Source: Acholoe squamosa | Lineage: Eukaryota; Annelida; Polychaeta; Phyllodocida; Polynoidae | DNA: 64,000 nucleotides | Assembly: GCA_949317995.1 (NCBI GenBank) | Contig: OX439036.1 | Span: 87,147,920 to 87,211,919 of the forward strand | Direction: 5' to 3' | Shown here: one piece after another, positions 1 through 13,600 of the stretch | How positions within the stretch are numbered: the stretch's first letter is position 1 | How the letters are laid out: every line of letters starts with the position of its first letter | The notes under the pieces: model-generated | Told to the model about the DNA's origin: nothing | Seen by the model: the letters and a program-made list of their open reading frames with translations, nothing else | The model's database searches: none | Program-made: the position numbers and the translations under genes

Positions 1-2394
1 AAACCACTTCATTGCAAGCAAGTTTATGCCGATAGTAGTTCGTTGCAAACAAGATTCTTTACTATAGAAATGTATAGAATATGTCTGTGGCTAAACAAAT
101 TTGTTTGTAATATTCAAATTTCGTTATAAAGGAGTATCACTGAGCCCACCCTGTACTCTAAACTCTTGTAATGAGTCACTTTGGACCAATTTAGTGTAGA
201 GAAATTCTATAGTACCCCGTTAGTACAGATAGCCCCCCCCCCTCCTCCCCCCATACAAATCTCCATGTGTACCGTGTGCAGTATGTGTCCAGCTGGACAA
301 GTCAATGCCTCTCCTCATGTCAAATACCAAGGAGGATACCATCTAATTGCCCCTCCAGCTGGTGGGATGCTAAGTACCTCCATATGTACCTCCTCCATGG
401 ACCTTTAGCTCTTAGGCACACACCTGGTTTAATACACCTTAAACAAGGCTATGAAGCCTTTGGGGGACCATTAGTTGATGGAAGACATTGATGAAATCAA
501 TGTGTTTTGATTGATTGATTTGTTTAACGTCCTAAGGCCGTGTGTGAATATGATGGACCGCAGGTGAAAATCTCAATGAATCCCAGGGGCACACTAGTCC
601 AAACCCCTCTCATATTACCCCTGCACCCTTACACGCTTACCCTGCGGATGAAATGGATGGCTCACATGTTTGTTTACATCTACTAAGAACGATCTTGATT
701 TACTAGGCGCTAGTGGGGCAGGTTAATCCCACGCAGCCCAACCAGGTTAGACTAAAGGGTCTCCTCCTAGCACAGTTTGTATAATAAGTCTCTGTTGGTG
801 TTGAGCTGATATTGGGAATTTTTTTCGAGAACGTGCGTGTCAAAGAGCTATTTTATAACTCATCACTGTATTTTATTCCTTCCTTTCAGATGATTCCTTA
901 TTCAAATTCATACACGATTTTACATACCATCACCGCGACATACAACTTTTTTTAATGTATAAGCTACTACAGGACAAATATTTTTAATAACAGAATAATA
1001 GTGCACACAAGTTTTGCTTGCTCCTAACGCATTTAAAACTTAAACATGTTTGGTTTGACACACACACACAAAACAAACCATATAGATGACCAAAGTGGAG
1101 TTCTGCAAACAATCAACATTTTTTGCCTTCTGCTCAGTGTGTGCCCCTGGACCATGTTAATCCACCATATCAAGACAGGGTGTGAGCTTGACTCCTTCCA
1201 TCCATGAATCTCCCCCTACCAACACCTCCACGATCAATGCATGTCTTGACATACGTATGGATTAATGCTAATGTATGTGTCTAGACGTCACCATCTGGCA
1301 TCTATCTGACCACAGCTCCTCTCGCTCAGACAACGAAATTCGCGGTTAAGGTATGGTTCACATGCAAAGATGATCCGTAACTGCGCCTTCTAGAATCTGC
1401 CTGTTGTCAGGTTACGCCTTATGGGCGAGGAATTTTTTTATACTAAGGTCAGTCCTTCGTGTTAAAAAAAATGGACCTAGATGCGCCTTATATCATGTTA
1501 GTAAACTCAGGGTGCGCCTTACACGCGAGGTGCGTCTTATACGCGAGGTATTAAGGTACATGTAGAGGCCCTCTAGCTCCAGGTGTGGCCCATCAGCACA
1601 CAGGAGGCACTCACTGTCCAAATGGTGAGCTGCTCGTGGCTACTTAGTGTGGAGCACGAACTGCTCGTTCCATAAATGCCAACATCCATCAAGATTATCC
1701 CAATAACTATTCAACATTTACATGACAGCTCATCAAGGGAATTATTTGGATCTTAATTCTCTGGTCGACTGTTACTGGGCGTACATAAGTATACTCATAT
1801 ATGTGTCCTAGATGTATGTGTCTATATATTGGGGTATTACAAGTGTTATTAGAAGGGAAGAACGTCCTTGCTACGATATTTATTACATGGGTAATATATA
1901 AGTTAAGGTAGCGTGTCGGGTTTGTTGTGCATGGTTTATTGCATTATTTGTTACAGTGATGTTAAAATTATATGTGTCATTCACCACTGTGGCGGGAATT
2001 GATATCAGAGCTCCTTCAAAAGAGTTTCATTTTATAAGGCGTTGCTAGACATGGAATGAAAATGGAACAAAAATGTTCTTTTTATGCTTCTGTGTATTGG
2101 AAAACCACGATCCAGGAAGCGAAAGCAATATCGGCATACAGATGTGTCGAAATACTGATGTTCATATACACCTTTTTTACGCATACCACTACTATAGTCA
2201 CCATCACACGTGGTGTTTTTGCACTTCGGAAAGTTTATTTACGCCGGTGGTACATTTACACACTGACTGTGGACACTTCCTTGTAAAGTCTGATATCTTA
2301 AACTAAGTGAATTCCCTCACATTGTATCAATGTCAGTACATTTAAGTGCCTGCCTATACATGGGTACTATTTCCCAGACTGTCATTTTTTTTTA
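1..2394. other. Gene-free stretch, probably CYRI intron or downstream DNA
   Basis: I see no supportable coding exon on either strand. It holds a poly-C tract (231-250), a run of TGATT units at 498-512 followed by unique-looking sequence (a TGATT run recurs near 6498), and a degraded relic of the TATAAGGCGC MITE family (about 1380-1560, with several GCGCCTTA and CGCGAGG fragments). The short open frames at 181-491 and 2056-2306 have no recognisable protein character. Confidence 0.5.
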
Positions 2395-2648
2395 GGACGG
2401 AGAGAGGGTCATTCTCACTTTTGTGCTGGTAAGGCCACACCAAATTAAATAGTTGGTCTATGGATTTCCCGCATCATATTTCCAGAAATACAATTTTTTT
2501 TTTTTTTTGAAAATTATTTTGTCTATGGATTGCCCGCACCATTTTCTGCAAAAATCTCATTTTATTTTTTTTTGGCCATAATTTTTGAACAAACAATGGC
2601 AGATACTAGCCTAAATAAAACCATAGTGTTGTAGATTTTAATACAATA

Positions 2649-2863
2649 CCGTAATCTCCCACGTATAAGGCGCAGCCCGCGTATAAGGCGCACCCCCAAC
2701 TAAGGGAGGCCTGTCCCACGTATAAGGCGCACCCCTAAGGGCAGATTTTTTGTTAATTAAGTACTATTCTATAGTAAAAATACCCCCCCTATAAGGCGCA
2801 CCCCAAACTCAAGGCAATGTCCCTCCCACGTATAAGACGCGCCTTATACGCGGGAGATTACGG
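2649..2863. mobile_element. TATAAGGCGC-family MITE, 215 bp, TA target duplication
   Basis: Terminal inverted repeats begin CCGTAATCTCCC and are flanked by TA on both sides (2647-2648 and 2864-2865). The interior is several copies of the CGTATAAGGCGC motif. Repeat A copy 2 has a single TA at this spot (41.05 kb), which fixes the boundaries and shows TA duplication. TA duplication and short TIRs fit a Tc1/mariner-type, non-autonomous element; the superfamily is inferred. Confidence 0.85.
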
Positions 2864-3016
2864 TAGTAGAGAATAGTCCTGTGAGACATGACGCGACGAC
2901 TTGTAATGTTGTGTCTAGTTTCAGTTGGTGAGACTGATAAATAGGGCATACTATCATCTGGGCTTTTGGTAGTATATAGCACAAATTCAACCCAAACTAG
3001 CCACTGCAGCTAAGTA

Positions 3017-3705
3017 CCGTAATCACCCGCGTAGAAGGCGCGTCTTATACGCGAATCAGATCGTTCATGGGTCTTATACGCGGGAGGTAAATTGCCTTGA
3101 GTTTGGGGTGCGCCTTATACGCGGGTTTTTCCAACATCTCATTTGGGAAAATGCGCCGATGACAGCTTGAACTCATAGCGCCAGTACCGCGGCAGACCGG
3201 GAGGTGTCAACGCGCTTGGCGGGTTCAAGCCGACCGTGTGCCGATGACAGCATAGACTCAACAGGTTGACAATGCGGTGTGGCTTGCCGGGGTGTAGGGA
3301 ACACGTGGGCCGATGACAGCATCGACTCATAGCGCTACCGCCGCGGCAGACCGGGAGGTGTCGACGCGCTCGCCGGGGATAAGGCCCACCATACACCGAT
3401 GACAGGTTGAACTCATAGCGCCAAGCACGGCAGCCCGGTCGGTGTAGATTTGCTCGGCGGGTTTGATGCCCACCGTGTGCCGATGACAGCTTGAACTCAT
3501 ATAGGGGGGTGGGGAAGGGGGTGGGGAGGGGGGGGGCGCCTTCTACGCGAAACAGCCCCCCTGTGAGTTGGGGGGGCGCCTTATACGCGGGTTTTTCCGG
3601 AAATTGATCCAGAAGAGGTATGTGCGCCTTCTACGTGAAAAGGCCTTCTCTGAGTTGGGGGGGCGCCTTCTACGAGAGCTGCGCCTTCTATGCGGGAGAT
3701 TACGG
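3017..3705. mobile_element. TATAAGGCGC-family MITE, 689 bp, with internal tandem repeats
   Basis: It has the same terminal repeats as the 215-bp copy (CCGTAATCACCCGCG at the left, GGGAGATTACGG at the right) and TA duplications at 3015-3016 and 3706-3707. The matching empty site is in repeat A copy 2 near 41.20 kb. The centre (about 3153-3500) is about four copies of an 84-87 bp unit starting CCGATGACAG, one shortened to 69 bp. G-rich CGCCTTCTACGCG blocks fill the right third. The minus-strand open frame 3139-3396 is a by-product of the repeat. Confidence 0.85.
3153..3500. repeat. Internal tandem repeat of about 85 bp in the MITE
   Basis: Units begin CCGATGACAG at about 3155, 3240, 3309, 3395 and 3480. 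Spacing is about 85, 69, 86 and 85 bp. A related MITE at 4695-5158 has only one full unit plus a partial one. Confidence 0.7.
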
Positions 3706-4694
3706 TACTAATAGCCTATAGACTGTCCAGTCTGCTTGCACCTTACTCAGCTGTCACAGGTACCTGTCTTATTCAATGTTTAATGCCATAGTCAACAGGT
3801 GTGTCAATATGAGTGTACACTGTCTCAGATCGCCAGAAGCCTGCTCTGCCCCCCCCCCCACACTCCCAACTGCCAATCACCTTGTAATAGTCTGTACCTC
3901 GTCATGGTCCAGTGGTCTGCAAATCGGCCAGATCACCCACCTCTCTGTAGAGGGGGAGCACAGTGTAAGTACCTCTGTGTACATACAATTCTAAAACAAA
4001 GGCTACAGAGATGCATTTCTGGATCTTAAAATGCTCTAATGCTAACCTACAATAGGGCTCCAAATAATGAAATGTCTTATCTGCCAATAAAATCAAAAGT
4101 ATGAGATATATTTTGAAAATTCCTTCACTGATAAATAAAGTACACACACTGTTGTTATTACATTAGAATAGTGAGCAGGAATAGTCCATAGCAGAGGAGC
4201 CACAAACAAAAATAAATTGCAAGGCCTCCCTATCCCTTACAACGTGGCGACTGTGAACCATACACTAGTCTACTCATCTCACGAGTAGTACTCACTAGTC
4301 GCCATGCTTAAAACTGGCCAACTCCTCTCAACTCCTTTCCTGGGAAATCTTTGGTAATAATAATAAAAAAAAAAAATTCGCCCTCTCCACATGTGATGTG
4401 CAGAATCCATTGAAAAAAAAAAAAAATGAAAATCCATAGACCAACTTATTAATTTGGTGTGGCCTAATCTGTCCGTCAGGCTCATTCTCGATTTTCCTTC
4501 ATGTGCAGGCACAATAAACGTTAAGCTATGATTCCACTCCCTACATTGCCTGTTAAATTAGCCTGACGTCTCGATCATTACCCATTCCTATGTATGTATA
4601 CAATACACATGTACTGGAAGTGGGCCTTGTGACTCACTATCTGCCTTGGTTCCGTATTTGGGGTGACTTATTACACAGGTATTACACAGACATA

Positions 4695-5158
4695 CCGTAA
4701 TCTCCCGCGTAGAAGGCGCGTCTTCTATGCCAAACAAAATGCTGCTGGGTCTTATACGGGGGAGGGTAATTGCCTTGAGTTGGGGGTGCGCCTTATACGC
4801 GGGTTTTTCCAACATCTCAATTGGATAACGCCCCAAAATAAGGCCCACCATGCGCCGATGACAGCTTGAACTCATATAGCCAGCAGCGCGGCAGCCCGGT
4901 CGCTGTAGATTTGCTCGGCGGGTTTTTACGCCGACCGTGTGCCGATGACAGCTTGAACTCATAGCGCCAGCAGCGCGGGGAGGGGGGGGGCCTTCTACGC
5001 GAAACAGCCCCCCTGTGAGTTGGGGGGGGGCGCCTTATACGCGGGTTTTTCCAGAAATCGATCCAGAAGAGGTACGTGCGCCTTCTACATGAAAAGGCCT
5101 TCTCTGAGTTGGGGGGCGCCTTCTACGCGAGCTGCGCCTTCTACGAGGGAGATTACGG
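4695..5158. mobile_element. TATAAGGCGC-family MITE, 464 bp
   Basis: Terminal repeats CCGTAATCTCCCGCG at the left and GGGAGATTACGG at the right are flanked by TA at 4693-4694 and 5159-5160. It is organised like the 689-bp copy but with fewer internal CCGATGACAG units (one full plus one partial, 4855-4975). The minus-strand open frame 4588-4962 is a repeat by-product. Confidence 0.8.
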
Positions 5159-5160
5159 TA

Positions 5161-8100
5161 GCTATTATTGGCTACAGCTGTGTGTCTGACCCAAATAGTC
5201 TACATGGATATTTACTTAGCATATACACTTCCTCCTTATAATATACCATAAAGGCATATACCATAGTCACAATTTCACTTCTTTTTTCCTATTTGTACCT
5301 CTTATCAACTTCGGATAAGGAGAAAAAGGTCTAACTTACCTCTGAGCTCTATAGCGGATCTACATTTTACAATAAGAGGCTAGTAAGGTTCATTCTACCG
5401 CAAGTATACGTTTATATTGACAGTCAAAAATTGATATGATATTGTAATCAATTTTTAACTATTTTTTGGTTTTTGATCGTTACACATGAAAGGAAATTTA
5501 TACTGATGCCAAATTAGTCAAGGATTTAAGAGGAATTTGGCTGAACATGCAAACATTGAGTCATTTTGTCAACGTTGGTACAACTAGAATACACAATTGC
5601 CTGCAGTCTTTTTCCCCTTTTTAAGTACAGATTTGGTCATACTATTAGATGTATTAAATAGCTGGAACTATGTAACACCATCCCACTCCTACTGAATGAT
5701 AATTCATACCGGACTTCATCATCAATAACTCATTTCATATTGCCTATCTTCAAGCTCATCCGTCATCGAGTCTCTCACCCCTCACAGATAAAGGCTATGC
5801 AGCAAATCATTTACTGTGTCAGTGCAAGTCATTTTAATAACTTTCCCAGATGGTAATGTGCATAAATGTATAGGATTCATTTCAATATTATAAAGATGGC
5901 ACTGATCGCCTTGGGTGACTTGTCAACAAATGATGTACAGATGAACTGCACTTTGGATGATCAGAGAGAGTGCACTGGACATTGGGGTGGTTAGGGCATA
6001 AATATTGTTCATGCACGTCTACTCTTAATAACACAATGTATCGATTCAAATTTGTAATTATCATACACAATACAGGGCCTACAAAAGAGGTCAAGGGGGA
6101 TGCATTTGATTGCCGCGCACCCCAACATATCAATACAAAACGACCGCCCATCATTCATATGTGCCGGTCCCATCACCCCGACTCACTGTGGTCTGATAAA
6201 GCAGCGAATCCCTCCCCCAACCCACTCCCCGGGGCACGCAGGCATGCTTCGTGCACGTTCCCTATGCGGCTTCTATACGCCCTTAGGCTCTAAATCACAG
6301 CCTGGAGACTGAAATGGCGCGGGGGAGGAGGGTTACTTCTACCGTAAACCCTGGTATTTAAGCCGCACCTTATACGCGAGGATTGGGGAGGGGGCGGGGT
6401 CGGTCACCATAACACCACATTCCCAGCGCTTTCTCCAAAGTACATGTACTGCAGGGGATTAGGGGGTATGGTGTGTCCATAGCTCCCCAAAAGATTTTGA
6501 ATTGTTTGATTGATTGATTTGAGAGTTTTATGTCCAGAGCGGCGTTTCTAGGCACACCAAACTTTCACAAAGTTTAAGAATTTTACCCGTACTGGACAGT
6601 CATTTAGTATGTTGCTTGTATGACGACCCTGTCTATAAGGTGAGAGAGAGAACCATCATCAGGATAATCTCCTACACTTTTCGAAGGGAAGCAAGTGTTC
6701 TCTTATTTACCTGGACCCATAGGCGGGAGCCATGGCTTTTGATGGACACCGGATGCCCACAATCCCAGCTGCAAACCACAAGACACCTCAACGTTATTTC
6801 TTTTTATGATTCATGTATGTCCACTGTTATTATGGTGAAGGTATTTTGCTAATTCATGCCCTCATCATATAGGTCCCCAATCCACAGGCGGAATTGAAAT
6901 TTTGAAAATCCATTCATGAGAAAAGTGAGTTATACATTTTTTAAAGACACAAACTTATGGTGCGTTTTACACAAAGACGCGTCCTCTACACGAGGATCCA
7001 CGATAGTTTATCCCAGTAGCTGTCCCCAGGAGCTATCCCTTGGATAAGTGTGTCCAGGATGAGGAAGCTAAAGGAGAGGGTTAGCCTCTCCTGCCCCTGC
7101 TCGTTAATTCTGGTGTTATCAGGCAGGAGAGTTGTGAGGATGGGAGGGGTATCCTTAAGGCTGGTACTATCACCCACAGGGCTCTTCCTATTATAAAGCC
7201 CCCATACTCCATCACTGAAGCACAAGGACATGTCTAACTGTGAGCTGCTCGGTCAGCTGCTCTGGACACTCCATTATAATGGGACTATTACAAAAGGTCA
7301 GATCCTAAATATGACACCTCCATAACCTGGGTATGAACAGGCACACATTTAGGAGCTGGTCCAGAGGTGAGCAGCTCAGCACGACCTGGGTGCTGTGTTT
7401 CTCAGGTCACAGCCCCAGTACTTAGGGTCCAATGTAACTCATCCCATTCACTGTACCAACCCATTACTGCCGACTCAGCATTCCTCAATGAACCCTGGAG
7501 TAGTTGGTCTGCTCCTCAAGGCTTGCCCATGGCAGTGTGCAGTACATTCTCTACGTGACTTGATGTCTGGATGAGACTACTCGTGAAGGAACAAGTGGTG
7601 GAAGCAGGGCGTGACCGGTGATTAACGAGGAACATAATACACTTGTACTAGGATTCCAAGTCACAATCAATTGTGAATCAGACATGCTATTACATCAATT
7701 ATGCTGTGAATATATTCCATCATATATTGTGTATCTATTTGCTGTTCTTGTAAGTGCAGAAGGATGAATCTACTGTACACACTACGTATAGACGTAGGGT
7801 CACATATTAGTACCAGGGTATATATGGAATTTTAGTCAAAACATGAAAAGTATAATGACTATCTCCTTTAGGGTTAAAGATATCTTTCTATTCACGTACA
7901 TGACTTACCTAAACTAATGCAGAGTAACAAGGATAATGACTGGATAAAATTAAGTCAGGAATTTGGTATGACAGACTCTCTTATTATAAGCTATTGTGGT
8001 ATTTGTACGGAGAACTTCCATAATTTGGTAGGACTGACTCTCTTAGAGGAGGAGGCACTCAGGGGTCTTTGTATGGCAGCCCCTCAACCACAGAAACACA

Positions 8101-10635
8101 TTTACATTCTGAGACTAGGGTAATGAGGTTAGAAGGGACACCCCTCCCGCAAGTGTCACCTCATGACAAACAAGTGAACAGAAAGTGGAGAGTGGACTTC
8201 TTGCTTGCTTGCCCTTCGTAGACCTCATTAATTAATCCAATAAGACAACAAAGAAAACTATTTGATACACAAAAAAATGACTCCCAAAGAGATAGCACAT
8301 ATTTATAAATGGACAATTTACCCTGGTAATGACAAACCAATAATTCTACAATTCAAAAAGGCTATGTTTCATTGTAACTTTATCACCTTTCTCCAGTTAC
8401 CTCTCCACGACATCTCATTAGTGGCATTATCCAGATGATCCACTTTCCTGGACAAAAAGCCTTTAACTAGATGCATGAGTCAACTTGCTGGGACTTCACC
8501 ATGCATGTCCTCTAAGAAGCCTTGGGCCCAACTTTATCGATTATCTTGGAGTGGTTGTGGCCATGAACAAATGCATTAAGTGAAATACAGGGGGAGTCTG
8601 CCCATCAACTATGCTTACAGCCACAGGCAAGTATCACCCAGCCCTGTGTTACCCATTATTATCTGGTTTGATATACTGTACCAGCTAGAGGTTATTCCAG
8701 CCTTACAAAGGCATGCAATTCAATTGAACCATGACACAGGAGACTAAATTATCATGAAGGCTTCTCGAAGATTGGTCCTCAAATCTTTCTAAATTTCTTT
8801 CTTTCGAGTTGGAAAAATTCAGAGGATGAGAGAAGTAATATCATCGACATTTCACTAAGTAAATGAAACCATTTCCTTTTGTCAATCTACCATGATGCAG
8901 ATCTAACACCCCCCCCCCCCAGCACATAATTCCCCAGAGGTCAGACTGGGGGCACCGGGCAGTCACATGCCGGCTGGATGGTGGGGATCGATGGAGGGTA
9001 TTTATAACGCGTTACCTAGGAGTTGACATCCACGCCGCAACAGAATGGGACATCGCCATATTTAACACTACCGCCACAAGGGAGGCAGTATTTAGCACTG
9101 TGTAATATGTGTATCTTGTATTCATACAAAGCTATAATGTGGCTGCTGGGGAGGAGTGGGGAGGGGCTGGGGGTGGAGGTGGGGGATGATGATGCTGTCT
9201 TAATGTGAAGACAGACTTTTAAAGGTCAAGGGGACACATGTCATATTGTCTCTTTTAGGTTCCTTCAAATGCATAACAACGTGGTAATACCCTTTTTTCT
9301 TATTCAGTGTGCAGTGCCTTTACCTTACATTCCGAGAGCAAAGCCTTACTCATCTGCCTAGCTATTACGGTAGCTGTGCGGCAATGCTACTCATTAAAAC
9401 CTGTCAGGTAAAAACCAATTTCCCCTTTCAAACTTTATTACCTTTGCAGTAGACATGATTTTTTTTATTACCCACAAGAGTATGCTATCTAGTCAGCGTA
9501 GGAGGTAGGTATGAGATATATAGTCAGAGTTTATGTCCTTAGTTAGCTCTGGGAGCTGTGGTTATCAGACCTATGTCTACATATCGTTACACACGTATGA
9601 CTAACAGAGCTCACATGGTGTTTGCTTGTGTTGGCCAGTACCTATAGGACATGCCACAACACAGGGGGCTGTGTTATGTTAAACCATGTGATAAGGTTGG
9701 CTGGCTGACATGGTGTAACATCAGCTCTGGCATACTTTCGGTATAACAACTGTTATGGTTACTGTTTAGAATTCCACCGTACATGGATATCATTCTAATT
9801 TAAGCTTTGTGATGTGACAATTCTGTGTCATTGCATTGTTTCCATCGCAAAAATATCTCGATCCTAGAAATTCTGGAATATATTGGCGAATTAGTAATCG
9901 GTTGTGATACGTTTATAAATCTAGCCTTTAAATAGTGAGGCAAACAAGGAAGATGCATTGATTGCATTATCGGTATGCGATACAAAAGTACATTAACATA
10001 TACATATGCCACGGAATCACGCTTTAGATGAACATTCATTAAATAAGGGTCTTAGTTTCAGTCCTACTTGCATCCATTATAATGGTACCTTCTCTTGAAA
10101 AAAAATATGGTATTCCAACAGTCCATCGACGAGAGAAAAGTGTTGTGGCATAAGCTCAGGAAGTAATTTTTGGCACATCTTGGTTCAAAATGTTTTGTCA
10201 ACTATGTGTGTAATGTTTTCGAGATAAGTCACATGCCTCTAAACGCCTTGATTACTCTATTGTTCACTGACATTTGAATTAACTATTACATGGCGCCTAC
10301 ACTGCATTTTAGACTTTATTCGCAGCAGTACGTTAAAATTCTTTGGGATATCAGTATCATTTAATGAATTAGGAACTTGTACAGAATGGACACACACTGA
10401 AGTATTTCGCCTATAAGGTCAACACAGAATTTCAGAAAGGTCTAACGCGCATCTAGGGGGTAAATATTCTGGAACGAGTAAATTTCCGATTGGTAGTAAC
10501 ATTTTGTACATGATGTTGATCAATACAATCTGAGGAGTTGGCATGAAGCACCATTTCAGCTAAGGAAGGAGCTTATCAAGGGTGTCTCAGTGCTGCATCA
10601 TCCCATAGTATAAAAACTCCTACTACAGCACTCAC
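5161..10635. other. Gene-free stretch within or downstream of the CYRI intron
   Basis: No exon could be supported. Relics of the TATAAGGCGC family occur at about 6340-6392 (one end only) and 6958-7005. A TGATT run sits at 6498-6512. The minus-strand frame 6986-7231 (81 aa) has a protein-like composition but no recognised match or convincing splice sites. The next CYRI exon should lie on the minus strand to the left of 10636; I could not find it, so it may be here in diverged form or beyond the left edge. Confidence 0.4.
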
Positions 10636-13600
10636 CTGCCGTATATAATCGGCCGCCCCCTTGTACTGTTGTAACCCATTGAGCACGCCATTGGCATATT
10701 TGAGTACTTGGTCTACTTGGTCCCAGACGGGCTTCTCCTGTTCCGTGGGCTGTGCATCTGAAGACAGAATCAAGGTATCAGTAAGTCAAAACACCTTAGA
10801 GAATGCAATTACCTTTAGGTGCTAATGCATCATGCCCTATCATGCCCATTGGTCGTCATGTGCATGAATGTAGACCTGGCGAGGGACTCGCCAGGGCTAC
10901 ATTCATGCATCAGCTGCCCTTAAAGTTAATCGGTTAATCAAAAAATGCTATGAGCCACCAAGCAGAAATGGGTGTTCCTGCGGGATTTAGTACCTGTTTT
11001 AGCCACCAGGGGGCACCACTATGGGCTAGAATAGGAAAAATATGCCTAAAACTGCTGTATGCTACTTTTTTTTGTGGAGAATTAAAAGATTTTTGATAAA
11101 ACGTTCTATTTTTGGGGGAAAGGTTCCATAGTTGGCATTAAAAAGAATGTTTTTGAGCCAAAATAGACATTTTTATTGATTTATGTTGCCATGGAAACAT
11201 GATGTTCATTATAAATAAGAATATTGATGATCCTATTTGAAGAAACATTTCATAAGGTCCACTATGGTGAAAAGTTATGGGCAAAAGAATGAAAATTTAT
11301 GCTAATTTAGCTAATTAGCATATTGAAGTATTGAAAGTTTATTGTGCAACTCACCGCAAGTGCGGAGTTTTTCAATGGACATACATGGGAATATACAAGT
11401 AAACCGTCTGAAACAATATTATAGTATGGTATTAAATTCTCACGGACAGATCATGCATTATCCATGCTCAATACATCAAGGTATGTAATGTGAAGTGACA
11501 GCACAGTTAAGTGCTTGAGTAGAAATGAGATGGAGGGCCATAGAAAGACAGATCAGGATTGTTAGTATAATGTGTTTGCATGCCTCTGCTGTTTGATTGG
11601 GTTCAAGGTGGTTTCTCGTTCCATTTCAGTCTGATGCATTGCTTGAACTCAGACTTGCTTTCAGTTAACTGTGTCTCTGCATCTAGGGAGTTCCATATAG
11701 CAAGGCACCTGTAGAAAGGGCTCTTCTGGTATGCGCTAGTTTTAGGACACTTTTCATGGAATTTCTGGTCCCCCCTAGTCCTGGCATGTGGATTTTGGCT
11801 GGCCTTCCCTCTTTTGGCCTCTTTCCACATGATGGTTGCTAGCTGCCTTTTGCGTCTTCCCTCCAGTAGGGGAACTCTGCACCTTCCATGTAGGTCTGCA
11901 ATGTAGTTTCCCTGTATTCCAGTCCTGGTACAAATTCTCAGACTGCTGTTCTGTAGTCTCTGAATTTTCACCACTTCTGCCTGGTGGCCACTTTCAAGAT
12001 AAAAACTGCAATAGTCAGCAATAGGGAGGATCATAGTCTTATATATGATGAGGCACACCTTCCCTGATAGAAATTTTCTCATTTTAGCCAGCTTGTATAA
12101 TTTATTACCCATCCCGGACCAAAATGCAGTAGAAATGCAGCACTAAAACAGCTGGGAAACAGTGTGGTGTGACAGTAGTGATTCAGTGTGAAAGCAGCAT
12201 CAGAAACAGTATTGTATCAGCATCTACTGTCATTCTACTGCTCAGCACCACAAAACGTGCAGCAGTGGTACAGTAGTAGAACAGTAGTATTAGCAGCATG
12301 CAAGCAGTATTGAATCAGTTGTCCCAATTATGTAAATTAGATGGCAGCATTTGAACAGTATCTACTTATTTAATGCTGCATGACCATATATGGGGTTGGG
12401 GCAGTGTTCAATCAGCACTACTGCATGGCTGCTGCTATAGCAGTAGTTGAGCAGTAGATCATACTGAAAACTACTGCTGGGGGCAAGTAGAAGCATAAAA
12501 GAAGCAGCCGCTGTTCTAGTACTGGCACTACCAATGCTTCTCTAGGTGGTCCTTGCTGGATTTGAACTTGGGATCTTCTGATTACTCTACCAACGCATTA
12601 GCCCCCTGAGCCACCACCCCATCAGCTATGTGGAGCGGTTACTACTTCCTAGTAGTGCATGCAAATCATGTAGGAGGGGGCTAGGGCAGTATTGATTCAG
12701 TAGTACTGGGTAACTCTTACTATAGCAAAAGAGTAGACATATCTATAGAGTGCTGCTATAGTATAATGCCTTTCGGTTTACTGATGTTAAGGTGATGAGA
12801 CAAGCACTTTGCAATTATTAATGATACATGGATACTATGTAAAAAAAAATATGTCATGATGGGGACCAAAAGATTCAGTATATTTGTACCCTATATAAAG
12901 TCAGTGAGTAATTCCTCACTTTCATACACCCCGACATCCATGTGTATCCATTACTGGCACTGAATATGCAAAGGGGGTGAAGTATGCTTGTCTCCACAAA
13001 CACTGGATAGTTTCATTATTACATTACTGAATCTTTTCATTGCTGTTCACAACCATACTGACATTCACACTATGGACTGTCTTAGAAGCATCAGGTGAAT
13101 AATCCGTGAATGGACAGAGTCATACCAGTAGACGGTCAGTAGACTACTGCATCTATGCTGCTGCACAGTGTCTATAATTTCTGGAATCTATTAACATTCA
13201 GTTGAGAGTCAGTAGACTACTGATTCTAGTCTGAAATGCAGTGCATATTCAGTAGATAGTCAGTACACTACTGAGTCTAGACTGAAAATGCAGTGTGGAG
13301 TCAGCTGTTTTGGAAGTATTTCAGCAGTACCTACTGCAATATGCAGTTGTTGATCAGCATATTCTCAGTAGCCACTGATAGGAGAAGTAGATACTGCCTA
13401 CTGGTCCGGGTCTAAGGCTCTTCTTTGTCTTATTTATGTAGGGTGTTACTGTTGGTGGTCCGTCTAGGTCTACACCAAGGTAGGTCTTTACCACTGGGAG
13501 ATTAGAAGTGCCCATTACAATGACTGGATCTTGGTAGTTTTTCAGCTTGTTTTTTGAGCCAAATGCCATCACTGAACTCTTCTCAACATTGATGGTCATG

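Larger units (their letters stand above)
2615..4302 (+). repeat. Dispersed repeat A, copy 1, interrupted by two MITEs
   Basis: This copy matches 41018-42135 in the same orientation over nearly its whole length. Apart from the two MITEs (2649-2863 and 3017-3705), the match runs through 2615-2648, 2864-3016 and 3706-4302. Copy 2 carries about 340 bp (41478-41812) that copy 1 lacks. The 3' end contains an ACTAGT-rich short inverted repeat near CGAGTAGTACTC. Because copy 2 is uninterrupted at both MITE positions, it serves as an empty site. I see no coding capacity. Confidence 0.8.
2428..4475. repeat. Inverted flanks around dispersed repeat A
   Basis: Sequence at about 2428-2475 (GGCCACACCAAATTAA, then AGTTGGTCTATGGATT) reappears inverted at about 4430-4475. 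The two arms bracket dispersed repeat A copy 1. The second copy of repeat A near 41 kb lacks these arms, so the bracketing unit is larger than repeat A, or the arms are independent insertions. I see no clear target-site duplication. Confidence 0.45.

Noticed and set aside
3139..3396. Minus-strand 85-aa frame, and the similar frame 4588-4962
   Set aside because: Both are translations of MITE internal repeats (shared CHRHTVG words come from the CCGATGACAG unit), not genes.
12545..12618. A functional tRNA gene
   Set aside because: Acceptor stem and box B-like sequence are present, but the anticodon arm is too short; kept only as a SINE-type relic.
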